Positions 45,288 to 53,953 of a DNA stretch of 64,000 nt are shown piece after piece. The notes beneath the pieces were generated by a model. That model searched no databases and was not told where the DNA came from. It saw only the letters and a program-made list of their open reading frames with translations. Location: contig JACRCD010000085.1 of the NCBI GenBank assembly GCA_016219175.1, forward strand, positions 1 through 64,000, in the 5' to 3' direction. Origin of the DNA: Deltaproteobacteria bacterium. GTDB taxonomy: Bacteria > Desulfobacterota > Desulfobulbia > Desulfobulbales > SURF-16. A program made the translations under genes and the position numbers. Position 1 is the stretch's first letter; every line of letters starts with the position of its first letter.

Positions 45288-46562
45288 CTACCATTTTATT
45301 TCAAAACGTTTTCGTAAGAAAACCGCGGCGGCGTTCATAAGGAAGAGAAAGGCCAGCAGGACCATGATGGCTGCTGACGTTCTTTCCATAAAGGCGCGCT
45401 CGGGACTGTCCGACCAGAGAAAGATCTGCACGGGAAGAACGGTTGCCGCATCAGTGATGCCATGGGGCACATCAACGATAAAGGCAACCATGCCGATCAT
45501 GAGAAGCGGGGCTGTTTCCCCCAGGGCGTGGGCCATGCCGATAATGGTCCCGGTCAGCATGCCGGGCAGGGCCAGGGGCAGCACATGATGGGCCACCATC
45601 TGCATTTTGGAAGCGCCGATGCCCAGCGCTGCCTCGCGAATGGAAGGCGGCACTGATTTCAGGGAGGCGCGGCTGGCAATAATGATGATCGGCAGGGTCA
45701 TCATGGTTAAAACCAGGCCGCCGACAAGAGGGGTGGAGCGGGGAATGCCGAAAAAATTGATGAAAACGGCGAGTCCCAGCAGACCGTAGACAATGGAAGG
45801 GACAGCGGCTAGGTTGTTGATATTGACCTCAATAATGTCAGTCCATCTGTTTTTCGGGGCAAATTCCTCAAGATAGACTGCGGCCGCCACACCCATGGGA
45901 AATGATAACGATAAGGTGATCAGCAGGGTGTAGAAAGAGCCGCGGGTCGCCCCCCATATTCCGGCGAGTTCCGGTTCGCGCGAATCGCCCGAGGTGAAGA
46001 ATGAGGAGTTGAATCGTTTTTTGACCCTCCCCTCGGCTGATAATTTGTCAAGCCAAGTCAACTGGTTGTCATTTATCCTTCTTTCTGATTCAGGGCGGGT
46101 TCGGTCAATGTTGCCCTTATACAGCATATCCACATCATCATTGGCCGGAACCCAGATTTTCCGGGTAGTGCCGATGAGCGCCGTGTTTTCCTTAAGCACA
46201 TCCATCAGTTGAAAGGAAGCCCCCGGACTGATGAGATAATATAAATCTTTCCTGTCTCCTCGTGAGGTTACTTCCGGAAACATGACGCTTAGCGATGATT
46301 TGATCAAGCCCGGGAAATTGGCGGTACTGAGATTTTCCCGGGTAAATTCGGCCGGATCGAAAAAAATGTCAATCTGGATGAACGTCTGTTGAAATGCCTT
46401 ATAACCGGTTGAAAATATGGAAGAGAACAAAAGGACCAGAAAGCTGAGCGCCAGCAGAATTGCCGAGGCCCCGAAAATTCTGAAGCGTCTTTCAGCCCGG
46501 TAGCGGCGGCTCAGCCCTTTATTGACCCGGTCAATAGTCTGTTTGTTTGCTGGATTATCCAT
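45288..46562 (-). CDS. pstA: phosphate ABC transporter permease PstA
   Basis: 424 residues, about 130 longer than E. coli PstA because of a periplasmic insert after the first helix (about 60-200). The transport core begins at GSFYTLLITLSLSFPMGVAAAVYLEEFAPKN and includes GIGASKMQMVAHHVLPLALPGMLTG, the loop that docks on PstB. Starts 17 bp after pstC. Confidence 0.93.
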   Translation of the reverse strand: MDNPANKQTIDRVNKGLSRRYRAERRFRIFGASAILLALSFLVLLFSSIFSTGYKAFQQTFIQIDIFFDPAEFTRENLSTANFPGLIKSSLSVMFPEVTSRGDRKDLYYLISPGASFQLMDVLKENTALIGTTRKIWVPANDDVDMLYKGNIDRTRPESERRINDNQLTWLDKLSAEGRVKKRFNSSFFTSGDSREPELAGIWGATRGSFYTLLITLSLSFPMGVAAAVYLEEFAPKNRWTDIIEVNINNLAAVPSIVYGLLGLAVFINFFGIPRSTPLVGGLVLTMMTLPIIIIASRASLKSVPPSIREAALGIGASKMQMVAHHVLPLALPGMLTGTIIGMAHALGETAPLLMIGMVAFIVDVPHGITDAATVLPVQIFLWSDSPERAFMERTSAAIMVLLAFLFLMNAAAVFLRKRFEIKW

Positions 46563-46579
46563 AAGAACCTCAGAGTTCC

Positions 46580-47968
46580 TTATTCGTATTGTTCCCTGTA
46601 TTTGCGAACCACGTACAGGGCAATAATGTTAAGTACCAGGGTGAAGGCAAAGAGAAGCAGACCGAGGGCGAAGGCCGCCAGGGTCTTTGGGCTGTCAAAT
46701 TCCTGGTCGCCGACAAGAAGCGTAACGATCTGGACGGTGACGGTGGTGACGGCCTTCAAGGGGTTTGCCGTGAGATTGGCTGAAAGACCGGCAGCCATGA
46801 CCACAATCATGGTCTCCCCGATGGCCCGCGACACGGCGAGCAGCACGCCGCCGACAATGCCGGGCAGGGCGGCAGGGATAATCACATGTCTGACGGTTTC
46901 ATACTTTGTGGCGCCCAGGGCCAGAGCGCCATCGCGCATTGACTGGGGAACGGCGTGGATAACGTCATCGGAAAGGGATGAAACAAAGGGGATAATCATG
47001 ATCCCCATGACCAGACCGGCTGCCAGAGCGCTCTCCGAAGAGACGGACAACCCTATCATTTCCCCGGCATCACGGATGAATGGGGCCACGGTGAGCGCCG
47101 CAAAAAAACCGTAGACCACGGTGGGGATGCCGGCCAGGATTTCCAGGAGCGGCTTGGCAACGGTCCGGAAGCGGTTCCCGGCATACTCGGAAAGGTAGAT
47201 CGCCGACATGAGGCCGATGGGCACGGCGACAAGCATGGCGATCAGGGCGATCATCGCCGTGCCGGCAAAAACAGGAACTGCTCCGAAAGCGCCCGATGAA
47301 CCCACCTGATCGGCGCGGATCGATGTCTGGGGGCTCCAGGAGAGACCAAAGAGAAAGTCGGTAAAGGGGATGACTTTAAAAAAGCGTAGCGCTTCAAAAA
47401 GAACGGACAGAACTATGCCGATGGTAATGAGGATGGCGAAGGCTGAACAGAGAAGAAGAACGATCTCGACGAGTTTTTCCACCTTGTTGCGCGCCTTGAG
47501 AGACGGAGAAATTTTCTGGTGGGCCATCATCCCGGCAAACAGTATGAGCGTTAAGACGACGGCTGTCAGCGATCTTGCGGAAATTTCCTCAAGGGAGCGA
47601 TAATGTTGCGCTGCCTGCTGGATAGCCGGGTTTGGACTTGTTGTCGTGATGTTGCCGGAAACAATGTTGCGGATATCATTGATGACAAGACTTAATTCGT
47701 TCTGGGGCAGATTGCCTATTTCAGCGGGAAGATCCGCCACCACCAGGGAGGTGATGACATGCGGTTGCGCGGCATGCCAGACAACAAAAATCAGCAGAGC
47801 CGGCAGGGCGCACCAGAGCGTGGTCAACATGCCGTAATGACAGGGCAGGGAATGCAAGCCCTTGACTCCGCCACAGCTCCTTGATACCGTCAGGGCTTTG
47901 GCGCGGCCCAGGAAATAAAAGCCCAGGCCCGAGATGAGTATGATAATAAAAGAGTATGAAGATATCAT
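46580..47968 (-). CDS. pstC: phosphate ABC transporter permease PstC
   Basis: 462 residues from ATG 47968 (MISSYSFIIILISGLGFYFLG), eleven bases after the phoU stop. It is longer than E. coli PstC because of two extra N-terminal helices and a periplasmic segment (about 45-140). Core permease features AVPVFAGTAMIALIAMLVAVPIGLMSAIYLSEYA and ALGATKYETVRHVIIPAALPGIVGG. A start at 48055 would overlap phoU and is rejected. Confidence 0.93.
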   Translation of the reverse strand: MISSYSFIIILISGLGFYFLGRAKALTVSRSCGGVKGLHSLPCHYGMLTTLWCALPALLIFVVWHAAQPHVITSLVVADLPAEIGNLPQNELSLVINDIRNIVSGNITTTSPNPAIQQAAQHYRSLEEISARSLTAVVLTLILFAGMMAHQKISPSLKARNKVEKLVEIVLLLCSAFAILITIGIVLSVLFEALRFFKVIPFTDFLFGLSWSPQTSIRADQVGSSGAFGAVPVFAGTAMIALIAMLVAVPIGLMSAIYLSEYAGNRFRTVAKPLLEILAGIPTVVYGFFAALTVAPFIRDAGEMIGLSVSSESALAAGLVMGIMIIPFVSSLSDDVIHAVPQSMRDGALALGATKYETVRHVIIPAALPGIVGGVLLAVSRAIGETMIVVMAAGLSANLTANPLKAVTTVTVQIVTLLVGDQEFDSPKTLAAFALGLLLFAFTLVLNIIALYVVRKYREQYE

Positions 47969-47978
47969 TTTTTCTATC

Positions 47979-48641
47979 TTAAATATGTAAACGGACGATT
48001 TCCCCTTCAACCAGGTAGATGACCTCTTCGGCGATGTTTGTGGCTCGATCGGCAATGCGCTCCAGGTGACGGGCCAGGAGGTAGTTGCTGATCATGCAGC
48101 CTGGATGTTCAGGGTATTTTGTCAGCATGTTTAATACTGAATCGTAGGCCTGGTTGCGTATTTCGTTAACCTTTTCCTCGATGAGAAAAATCTGTCTGGC
48201 CATGGCCGCGTCACGATGGACCAGGGCGTCAAGGCTCATGCGCAGCATGTTGATGACATGTTCCGACATCTCGCCGTAATCAAAACCGCTTTTGATGTCG
48301 GTGGCGCTTTGGGTGATCACATTCACCCGCTTGGCGATATTGACGGCCATGTCGCCGATCCGTTCAATCTCATTGTTGATTTTGATGACGGTAATGAGAA
48401 ACCTGAGGTCGCTTGCCACCGGCTGATGCAGGGCGAGAATTTTCAGGCAATCCTCCTCGATTTCAACCTCCATGTCGTCGATCTGGTAATCGGAGCGGAT
48501 GATTGAGGTGATAATCTCCTCGTCGTGGGTTTCAATAACGGTAACAGCCTTACGGACACGATCTTCAACCATCGCGCCCATGGTCAGCAGTTTTTTGTTC
48601 AGTTTATCCAGCTCTGAATGAAATGTCTGATGAGTTGGCAT
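47979..48641 (-). CDS. phoU: phosphate transport regulator PhoU
   Basis: 220 residues, two PhoU helical repeats with the E/DxxxD metal motifs (IIRSDYQIDDMEVEIEEDCL, NEIERIGDMAVNIAKRV, ARHLERIADRATNIAEE). Links PstB state to PhoR signalling. Here it leads the operon, opposite to the usual last place. Confidence 0.95.
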   Translation of the reverse strand: MPTHQTFHSELDKLNKKLLTMGAMVEDRVRKAVTVIETHDEEIITSIIRSDYQIDDMEVEIEEDCLKILALHQPVASDLRFLITVIKINNEIERIGDMAVNIAKRVNVITQSATDIKSGFDYGEMSEHVINMLRMSLDALVHRDAAMARQIFLIEEKVNEIRNQAYDSVLNMLTKYPEHPGCMISNYLLARHLERIADRATNIAEEVIYLVEGEIVRLHI

Positions 48642-48661
48642 GGAGCCTTGCCTCTTTTAAG

Positions 48662-48710
48662 TGGTTAAATGATAGGAAACGTTTTGTTCCAACATATCAT
48701 TTTTTAACCA
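48662..48710. promoter_or_regulatory. dyad in phoU leader
   Basis: TGGTTAAATGATA (48662-48674) and TATCATTTTTTAACCA (48695-48710) form an inverted pair around a 20-base spacer in the untranslated region before phoU. Could be an operator or an RNA hairpin. Confidence 0.35.
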
Positions 48711-48731
48711 AATTACGGGAGAAATATTTTT

Positions 48732-48764
48732 GTTGGATTAGGAGATTGTTAAGATTGCGTTAGG
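48732..48764 (-). promoter_or_regulatory. candidate Pho box (three 11-bp direct repeats)
   Basis: On the minus strand: CCTAACGCAAT, CTTAACAATCT, CCTAATCCAAC, three YTAAYV units with an 11-bp period, about 90 bp before phoU. PhoB-family regulators bind direct repeats of this period. No PhoB is encoded intact nearby. Confidence 0.42.
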
Positions 48765-48811
48765 TTGGTGAATTAAGCTTGCGGGAGGGAGTTATTTGCA
48801 TAAAGTTATAA

Positions 48812-48909
48812 AAAGATGTGCAGATCTTCGGGCTCCGCAAAAAAAAATGGGCGATGAGGGCGCCAATCTTGAAACGGCGCGCGGCGCCGGCTATCGCTTC
48901 AAGATATGA
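48812..48909 (+). pseudogene. phoB: phoB C-terminal remnant
   Basis: Reads DVQIFGLRKK in one frame, then, past a nine-A run (48839-48847), MGDEGANLETARGAGYRFKI-stop in another. Together this is the last wing of an OmpR/PhoB-type DNA-binding domain (compare VDVHIRRLRKKMGD...TVRGVGYRF). The first ~190 residues are absent and the upstream frame is closed by a TAA at 48809. It lies ten bases before phoR, where phoB is normally found. Confidence 0.72.
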
Positions 48910-48919
48910 GTGACTATCC

Positions 48920-50764
48920 ATGCATAACAGAAAATTAATCTGGCGGATTTTCCCCGCCAATCTGGCCATTACCCTCCTTGCCATGCTTGTCGTTGCCTGG
49001 TATGGCTCCGCGGTTCTGCATAGAAATTATCTTGAGCAGGCGGAAGCGGCCCTGAAAGCCCAGGTCTACCTGATCAGGGATCAGGTCACCGAACTGATGG
49101 CCGCCCGCAAATTTGAGGAACTCAGGCAGTACACTCTCAAAGCCGGGCGTGAAGCTTCCGTGCGCATCACGGTTGTTGATCATACCGGCAGAGTCATTGC
49201 CGATTCAAGCGAAAATCCGGACATCATGGATCCGCACCGGGACAGGCCGGAAATTGCCGAGGCTTTCCAGGGGCAGACCGGTATCGCCGTGCGCTTCAGC
49301 AAAACCCTGCAGGAAAATATGATCTATGTGGCCGTACCCCTGGAGTGGCAGGGCGACAGTGCCCGGGACAGGGGAAAGATCGATGCGGCTATGCCAGGGG
49401 TGTTGCGTGTCTCCGGGCCGGTAACAGCCATTGACAGAACCATAAAGAGTATCAAGATCAAAATAGCCGGCGGGGCAATTGTTGCCGTGCTGGCCGCCAT
49501 CCTGATCACTCTTCTTGTTTCCCGCCGTATCAGCAAACCTCTTGAGGAAATGAAACAAAGCGCCGAACGGTTTTCAAGGGGTGATTTCAGTCAAAGGATG
49601 TCCCTTGACCATGGGAAATCAGCTTCCCTGGAGGTTGCTGCCCTTGCCGCCGCCTTGGACAGCATGGCGGAACAGCTCAATGAACGCATCAGGACCATTC
49701 TCCGGCAGCGCAATGAGCTGGAGGCGGTTTTCTCCAGCATGAGCGAAGCGGTGCTGGCGGTTGATACCGAGGAGAAAATAATAAATCTGAACAAGGCCGC
49801 GGCTGTCCTTTTTGCAGTGGAACAGAAAAGCGTCCAGGGGAAACTTCTGCAGGAAGTTGTCAGAAATGTGGATCTGCAGCACCAGGTCAAGCAGATACTT
49901 GCTAATCCAGAGCCCCTGGAAGACGAGATTGCCCTCCGTTACGGGGATGATGAGCGATTTCTGCAGACCAACGGGGTGCCCTTGCACGACGGCAGCGGCA
50001 AGATTATCGGCGTGCTTGTCGTCCTGAATGATGTGACCCGTCTGCGCCGCCTTGAAAATGTCAGGCGGGATTTTGTGGCGAATGTTTCCCATGAGTTGAA
50101 GACACCGATTACCTCAATCAAGGGGTATGTCGAGACTTTGTTGGAGGGCGCCATTGACGATCGAGAGGATGCCCTGCATTTTCTGCGAATTGTCGCCAGG
50201 CAGAGTGAACGGCTCTATGCCATTATTGAAGATCTGCTGGCCCTTTCCAGGATCGAAAAACAGTCGGAAGACCGTGAAGTCGATCTGCGGGCCGGGGAGC
50301 TTTATCAGGTTCTGGCGGAAGCTGTGTTGACCTGCAAAATGAAGGCGGATGAAAAGAGGATTCACATTGCCCTGCATTGCCCCGATACCCTGCGGGTCAG
50401 GATGAATTCGACTCTTCTTGAGCAGGCCATGGTCAATCTCGTCGTCAATGCGATTAAATACAGCGATGAGGGAAGCGAGGTTGTGGTTCGCGCCGAAGAG
50501 AAAAAAAGCGGGGATGGCGGCAGGGGGATTGTCATCAGTGTGCAGGACTTTGGGGTCGGCATTGCCAGAAAGCATCTGCCCCGTCTCTTTGAGCGATTTT
50601 ATCGCAGCGATAAGGCGCGCAGCCGGAAGGTGGGCGGCACCGGCCTGGGGCTTGCCATCGTCAAGCATATTGCCCAGGCCCATGGCGGCGATGTGTCCGT
50701 GCAGAGTCACGAGGGAAAAGGCTCAACTTTTTTTATTCACCTTCCTGGTGGGTCCAAACAGTGA
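48920..50764 (+). CDS. phoR: phosphate-regulon sensor histidine kinase PhoR
   Basis: 614 residues. Two membrane helices (about 9-32 and 179-202) enclosing a periplasmic region, HAMP (RISKPLEEMKQSAERFS, 203-255), PAS (VFSSMSEAVLAVDTEEKIINL, about 270-375), HisKA with phospho-His in NVSHELKTPITSIKGYVE, and HATPase with N, G1 (DFGVGI), F and G2 (GGTGLGLAIVKHI) boxes. Complete and probably active. Its usual partner phoB is reduced to a fragment just upstream. The stop TGA overlaps the terminus of a MITE-1 copy. Confidence 0.93.
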   Translation: MHNRKLIWRIFPANLAITLLAMLVVAWYGSAVLHRNYLEQAEAALKAQVYLIRDQVTELMAARKFEELRQYTLKAGREASVRITVVDHTGRVIADSSENPDIMDPHRDRPEIAEAFQGQTGIAVRFSKTLQENMIYVAVPLEWQGDSARDRGKIDAAMPGVLRVSGPVTAIDRTIKSIKIKIAGGAIVAVLAAILITLLVSRRISKPLEEMKQSAERFSRGDFSQRMSLDHGKSASLEVAALAAALDSMAEQLNERIRTILRQRNELEAVFSSMSEAVLAVDTEEKIINLNKAAAVLFAVEQKSVQGKLLQEVVRNVDLQHQVKQILANPEPLEDEIALRYGDDERFLQTNGVPLHDGSGKIIGVLVVLNDVTRLRRLENVRRDFVANVSHELKTPITSIKGYVETLLEGAIDDREDALHFLRIVARQSERLYAIIEDLLALSRIEKQSEDREVDLRAGELYQVLAEAVLTCKMKADEKRIHIALHCPDTLRVRMNSTLLEQAMVNLVVNAIKYSDEGSEVVVRAEEKKSGDGGRGIVISVQDFGVGIARKHLPRLFERFYRSDKARSRKVGGTGLGLAIVKHIAQAHGGDVSVQSHEGKGSTFFIHLPGGSKQ

Positions 50765-50939
50765 TAAATTCGTAAATAGTCGGCGGCAAATCCCGGATGG
50801 CTACGTAACAAAATTCGCCATACAGGTGTAGGGTATTTTTGAGAATGAGGCTATACCGTGGTATGCCGAACGAACAAAAATGCGTTACAACGCAGTAGGT
50901 CGGATTTATGCCCTTCAGGGTATTTTTTACGGCGCCATC
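50763..50939 (-). repeat. MITE-1 copy 5 (long subfamily)
   Basis: Opposite orientation to copies 2-4. Ends GATAAATTCGTAAATAG and TTTTTTACGGCGCCATC, flanked by AACAGT on both sides (6-bp target duplication; the left one is the end of phoR). Carries the extra GGATTTATGCCCTTCAGGG segment. 50940-51130 shows no further gene. Confidence 0.88.
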
Positions 50940-51130
50940 AACAGTAAAGGGTGGTAAGCCGCCATGGCCTTTCGGCCCCGCGAAAGGCTCAGGCCGTCAT
51001 CTCTTTGCTTTTTCGGTTCATTTTTATGTGATACAGTATTGATCAGCTGATATGCCAACCGAGTGCGGATTTTTTCCGTCATGACTCATGGAAGTTATTC
51101 GTTAATCCTTCAATTCTGAGGTGTTTTACA

Positions 51131-51883
51131 ATGAAAAGAAGAACGAAGATTTCAAGGGGTACATTTTTTTTTCTCGCTCTGATCCTGATTCTTTCCTCTT
51201 CCTGCTCCTATCAGGAACGGGTTCAGCCTGTCACCCTTCCCGCCGCTTCGAAAAATTATGTTGTGATAAACGGGGTCCAGATTTCCGCCGTGGCTTTTGC
51301 CGATAAGCAGACGGCCAAGGATTCTTTTGGTTTTGACATCCGGGGGGCCGGGCTTCTGCCTGTCCAGGTTGTTTTCCAGAATGACGGAGACAAACCGGTA
51401 TCTCTTCTTCCAGAGCAGACCTTTCTCATTGATGGCAAGAATCAGGCCTGGCCGGTCAACTCTCTGGAAAGAACCTACGCCAGGGTGGAAAAGCAGGTTG
51501 ATGTGGGCGAAACAATGGCCGGGGCTGGGAAACCCGCCCTGCTGTTTGGCGCCGCCGGCGCGATCGCAGGGCTTGCCGTGGGGATAGTCACCGGTGAAAA
51601 TATCGGAGAAAGCATGGGGAAAGGGGCGGCAATCGGGGCTGCCGCCGGAGCCCTTGGCGGGGGTGTCAGCGGCTACCAGAATGCCAGGGGGAAAATCAAG
51701 GAGGATCTGTCGCAAAAGGCCCTGGTCAATAAGCAGATCCTGCCGAACCAGATCGGCTATGGAATTCTCTTTTTTCCAGGTTTTCCGGAGGAGGCCCAGG
51801 AGGCGTCACGGTTAAAACTGACGGTAACGTTTGCCGGAGAGCCGCACTCCGTTACCCTCGATCTTGTTGCCAACCCTGATTAA
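51131..51883 (+). CDS. lipoprotein with glycine-zipper segment
   Basis: 250 residues. Lipoprotein signal ending SSSCSY. A beta-rich domain (NYVVINGVQISAVAFADKQ, VQVVFQNDGDKPVSLLP) is followed by a glycine-zipper membrane segment (LLFGAAGAIAGLAVGIVTGENIGESMGKGAAIGAAAGALGGGVSG, about 138-182) and a C-terminal domain. Outer-membrane or envelope protein; function unknown. Confidence 0.78.
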   Translation: MKRRTKISRGTFFFLALILILSSSCSYQERVQPVTLPAASKNYVVINGVQISAVAFADKQTAKDSFGFDIRGAGLLPVQVVFQNDGDKPVSLLPEQTFLIDGKNQAWPVNSLERTYARVEKQVDVGETMAGAGKPALLFGAAGAIAGLAVGIVTGENIGESMGKGAAIGAAAGALGGGVSGYQNARGKIKEDLSQKALVNKQILPNQIGYGILFFPGFPEEAQEASRLKLTVTFAGEPHSVTLDLVANPD

Positions 51884-51949
51884 GCGCACTCTTTGCACGG
51901 CGGATGAATCGCAACTACGGCAGAAATTTTTCCGGAATTATCCGGAAGA

Positions 51950-52789
51950 TCATACCGGCTCAAGTTCCATGCTGATGTCACAGGCCGGAGCGGAATGGGT
52001 CAGCGCGCCGATGGAAATGAGGTTGACCCCCGTTTCCGCCACAGTGCGCACATTGTCCAGAGTGATGCCGCCGGAGGCCTCAAGCAGGGCGCGGCCCTTG
52101 ACAAACTTGACCGCCTGGCGCATGAGGTCGGGCGTCATGTTGTCCAGCATGATGATATCAACATCCGCAGCCAGGCAGGCCTCAACCTGTTCAATTGTTT
52201 CTGCCTCAACCTCTATTTTCAGGGTATGGGGAGCTCGCTCCCTGACACGCTTGACCGCCTTCTGGATGGAGCCGCTGGCGGCGATGTGATTGTCCTTGAT
52301 CAGGATGCCGTCCGCCAGCGAGAACCGGTGATTGTGGCCGCCGCCAACCCGAACGGCATACTTTTCCAGCATGCGCAGACCTGGCGTTGTTTTTCTGGTG
52401 TCCACTATTTTAACGGGCAGCAACGCCACCTTGTCAACAAAACGGGAGGTGAGGGTTGCTATGCCGGAAAGACGCTGGACGAGGTTTAAGGCAACGCGTT
52501 CCGCCCTGAGCAGATCAATGACCGGACCCGAGGCGGTAAAGAGCACGTCGTCCGCCTTGACCCTCGCCCCGTCCTCGACAGCCTCAGTCCAATGAATAGC
52601 CGGATTGCAGATGGTGAAAACTTCTCCGGCCACCGTTCCCATGCCTGCGCTGACAAATGAACCCTTGGCGATAAATTGCGCCCGGCCTTTCTGATCGGAG
52701 GTGAAAATTGCTTCACTGGTCAGATCTCCGCTGCCTGCATCTTCGGCCAGGAAACGTTTGATATTTTGAATCAGTTCAAGTCGGTTCAT
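51950..52789 (-). CDS. nadC: nicotinate-nucleotide pyrophosphorylase (carboxylating)
   Basis: 279 residues from ATG 52789 (MNRLELIQNIKRFLAEDAGSGDLTSE); longer starts add unconserved sequence. Quinolinate to NaMN in NAD synthesis. ERVALNLVQRLSGIATLT, VDTRKTTPGLRMLEKYAVRVGGGHNHR, LIKDNHI and LEASGGI are the substrate-binding motifs. AAAGG is just before the ATG. Confidence 0.95.
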   Translation of the reverse strand: MNRLELIQNIKRFLAEDAGSGDLTSEAIFTSDQKGRAQFIAKGSFVSAGMGTVAGEVFTICNPAIHWTEAVEDGARVKADDVLFTASGPVIDLLRAERVALNLVQRLSGIATLTSRFVDKVALLPVKIVDTRKTTPGLRMLEKYAVRVGGGHNHRFSLADGILIKDNHIAASGSIQKAVKRVRERAPHTLKIEVEAETIEQVEACLAADVDIIMLDNMTPDLMRQAVKFVKGRALLEASGGITLDNVRTVAETGVNLISIGALTHSAPACDISMELEPV

Positions 52790-52869
52790 ACCTTTAATTG
52801 TGCAAATTAGCTCTTTGAACGGCGCGACGGTCCTGTTACGGACCATACTGGCTTAAATCAGGTGCGTGG

Positions 52870-53307
52870 TCATGGCTGGGCAACCCATTCGCCGTATTGG
52901 TTTCTGCAGGCCTTCTGGATAATTTTTTCCGGACGGCCGTCAACAGTCGCCAGGATTTCCGCCTCACGGCAGTCCTGATTGGCGTTGTTTTTGTAAGTAT
53001 ACTGGGGGGTAACCGTATATTTGTTGCCATTGTTCGGGTTGACCCACTGGGAAGCGCGGCCGTCGGGGACGGTTTCATAGGCGGAGGTTATCCTGGCCTG
53101 GTCCGCCTTATCCATTTCATTGCCCACCGTGTAACCGAGAAAAGCGCCGATGACGGCCCCAATCAAGGTTGCCTCCGTGCTTTTACCGATTGCCTGACCG
53201 GCAATGGCCCCGGCCGCGGCCCCGGTGCCAAGGCCGGTCTGGCCTTTGGTGGCACAGGAAGTAAGCAGTGCGGCAAGAAAAAGAAGGGAAAGAAAATTTT
53301 TCCACAT
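52870..53307 (-). CDS. glycine-zipper 2TM lipoprotein
   Basis: 145 residues from ATG 53307, with AGG six bases upstream. Lipobox LLTSC (Cys18), then the glycine zipper GLGTGAAAGAIAGQAIGKSTEATLIGAVIGAFLGYTVG, and a surface domain with two cysteines (DCREAEILATVDGR, QKACRNQYGEWV), similar to 17-kDa-antigen-type proteins. The frame continues upstream to 53658 only because the MITE-1 copy happens to be open; that extension is not protein. Confidence 0.83.
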   Translation of the reverse strand: MWKNFLSLLFLAALLTSCATKGQTGLGTGAAAGAIAGQAIGKSTEATLIGAVIGAFLGYTVGNEMDKADQARITSAYETVPDGRASQWVNPNNGNKYTVTPQYTYKNNANQDCREAEILATVDGRPEKIIQKACRNQYGEWVAQP

Positions 53308-53338
53308 AGTAAACCTCATGAAGAAAAGAATGAAAAAA

Positions 53339-53517
53339 GATGCCGTCGTAAAAAATACCCTGAAGGGCATAAATCCGAGCTCCTGCGTTGTAGCGCATTT
53401 TTGTTCGTTCGGCATACCACATGTATAGCCTCGCTCGCAAAAATACATTACGCCTTGTATATCGAATTTTGTTACGTAGCCATCCGGGCTTTGTCGCCGA
53501 CTTTTTACGAGTTCATC
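53339..53517 (+). repeat. MITE-1 copy 6 (long subfamily)
   Basis: Ends GATGCCGTCGTAAAAAA and CTTTTTACGAGTTCATC. Contains TACCCTGAAGGGCATAAATC. No matching flanks (AAAAAA versus AATACA), so the target duplication has decayed or the copy has recombined. 53308-53641 is otherwise non-coding. Confidence 0.85.
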
Positions 53518-53641
53518 AATACAATGGCGGCTGTATTTTTTCAAGACGAAAGAAAGTGGCGGAAAGTTCCATTTTGTCTGGAAAGGCTTTGTTGAAAAAT
53601 GATAATCTGTTAAAAAATATTTCAAATGGAGGAATGAAATC

Positions 53642-53953
53642 ATGATCGATTTAATCAAAAAGGCATTTTACACGGGACTCGGGGCGGCGGAACTCACCAG
53701 GGAGAAAATTGATGAACTGGCTAAAGAGCTTGCCGAGAAGGGCAAGATGTCTGAAAGCGACATCCGGAAATTCGTTGACGAGATGCTGGCCAGATCCAAG
53801 GAGAGCAAGGAGCAATTCAAGAAACAGCTTGAGAGGATGATTGAGGAAACCATGAAAAAAATGAATCTTGCCAGCCGCGATGATCTGGCTGCCCTGGAAA
53901 AGAGGTTGAGCGAGAGGATTGACAAACTCCAGGACAAAGGTTTTGCCGACTAA
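53642..53953 (+). CDS. phasin-family coiled-coil protein
   Basis: 103 residues, highly charged and helical: LIKKAFYTGLGAAELTREKIDELAKELAEKGKMS and a C-terminal coiled coil ALEKRLSERIDKLQ. Typical of PhaF/phasin-superfamily small proteins that accompany ubiB in this group. GGAGG upstream. Its stop is immediately followed by the ubiB ATG, so coupled. Confidence 0.82.
   Translation: MIDLIKKAFYTGLGAAELTREKIDELAKELAEKGKMSESDIRKFVDEMLARSKESKEQFKKQLERMIEETMKKMNLASRDDLAALEKRLSERIDKLQDKGFAD

Noticed and set aside
53308..53658. 117-residue N-terminal extension of the glycine-zipper lipoprotein
   Set aside because: The sequence is translated MITE-1 copy 6; the true lipoprotein signal starts at 53307.
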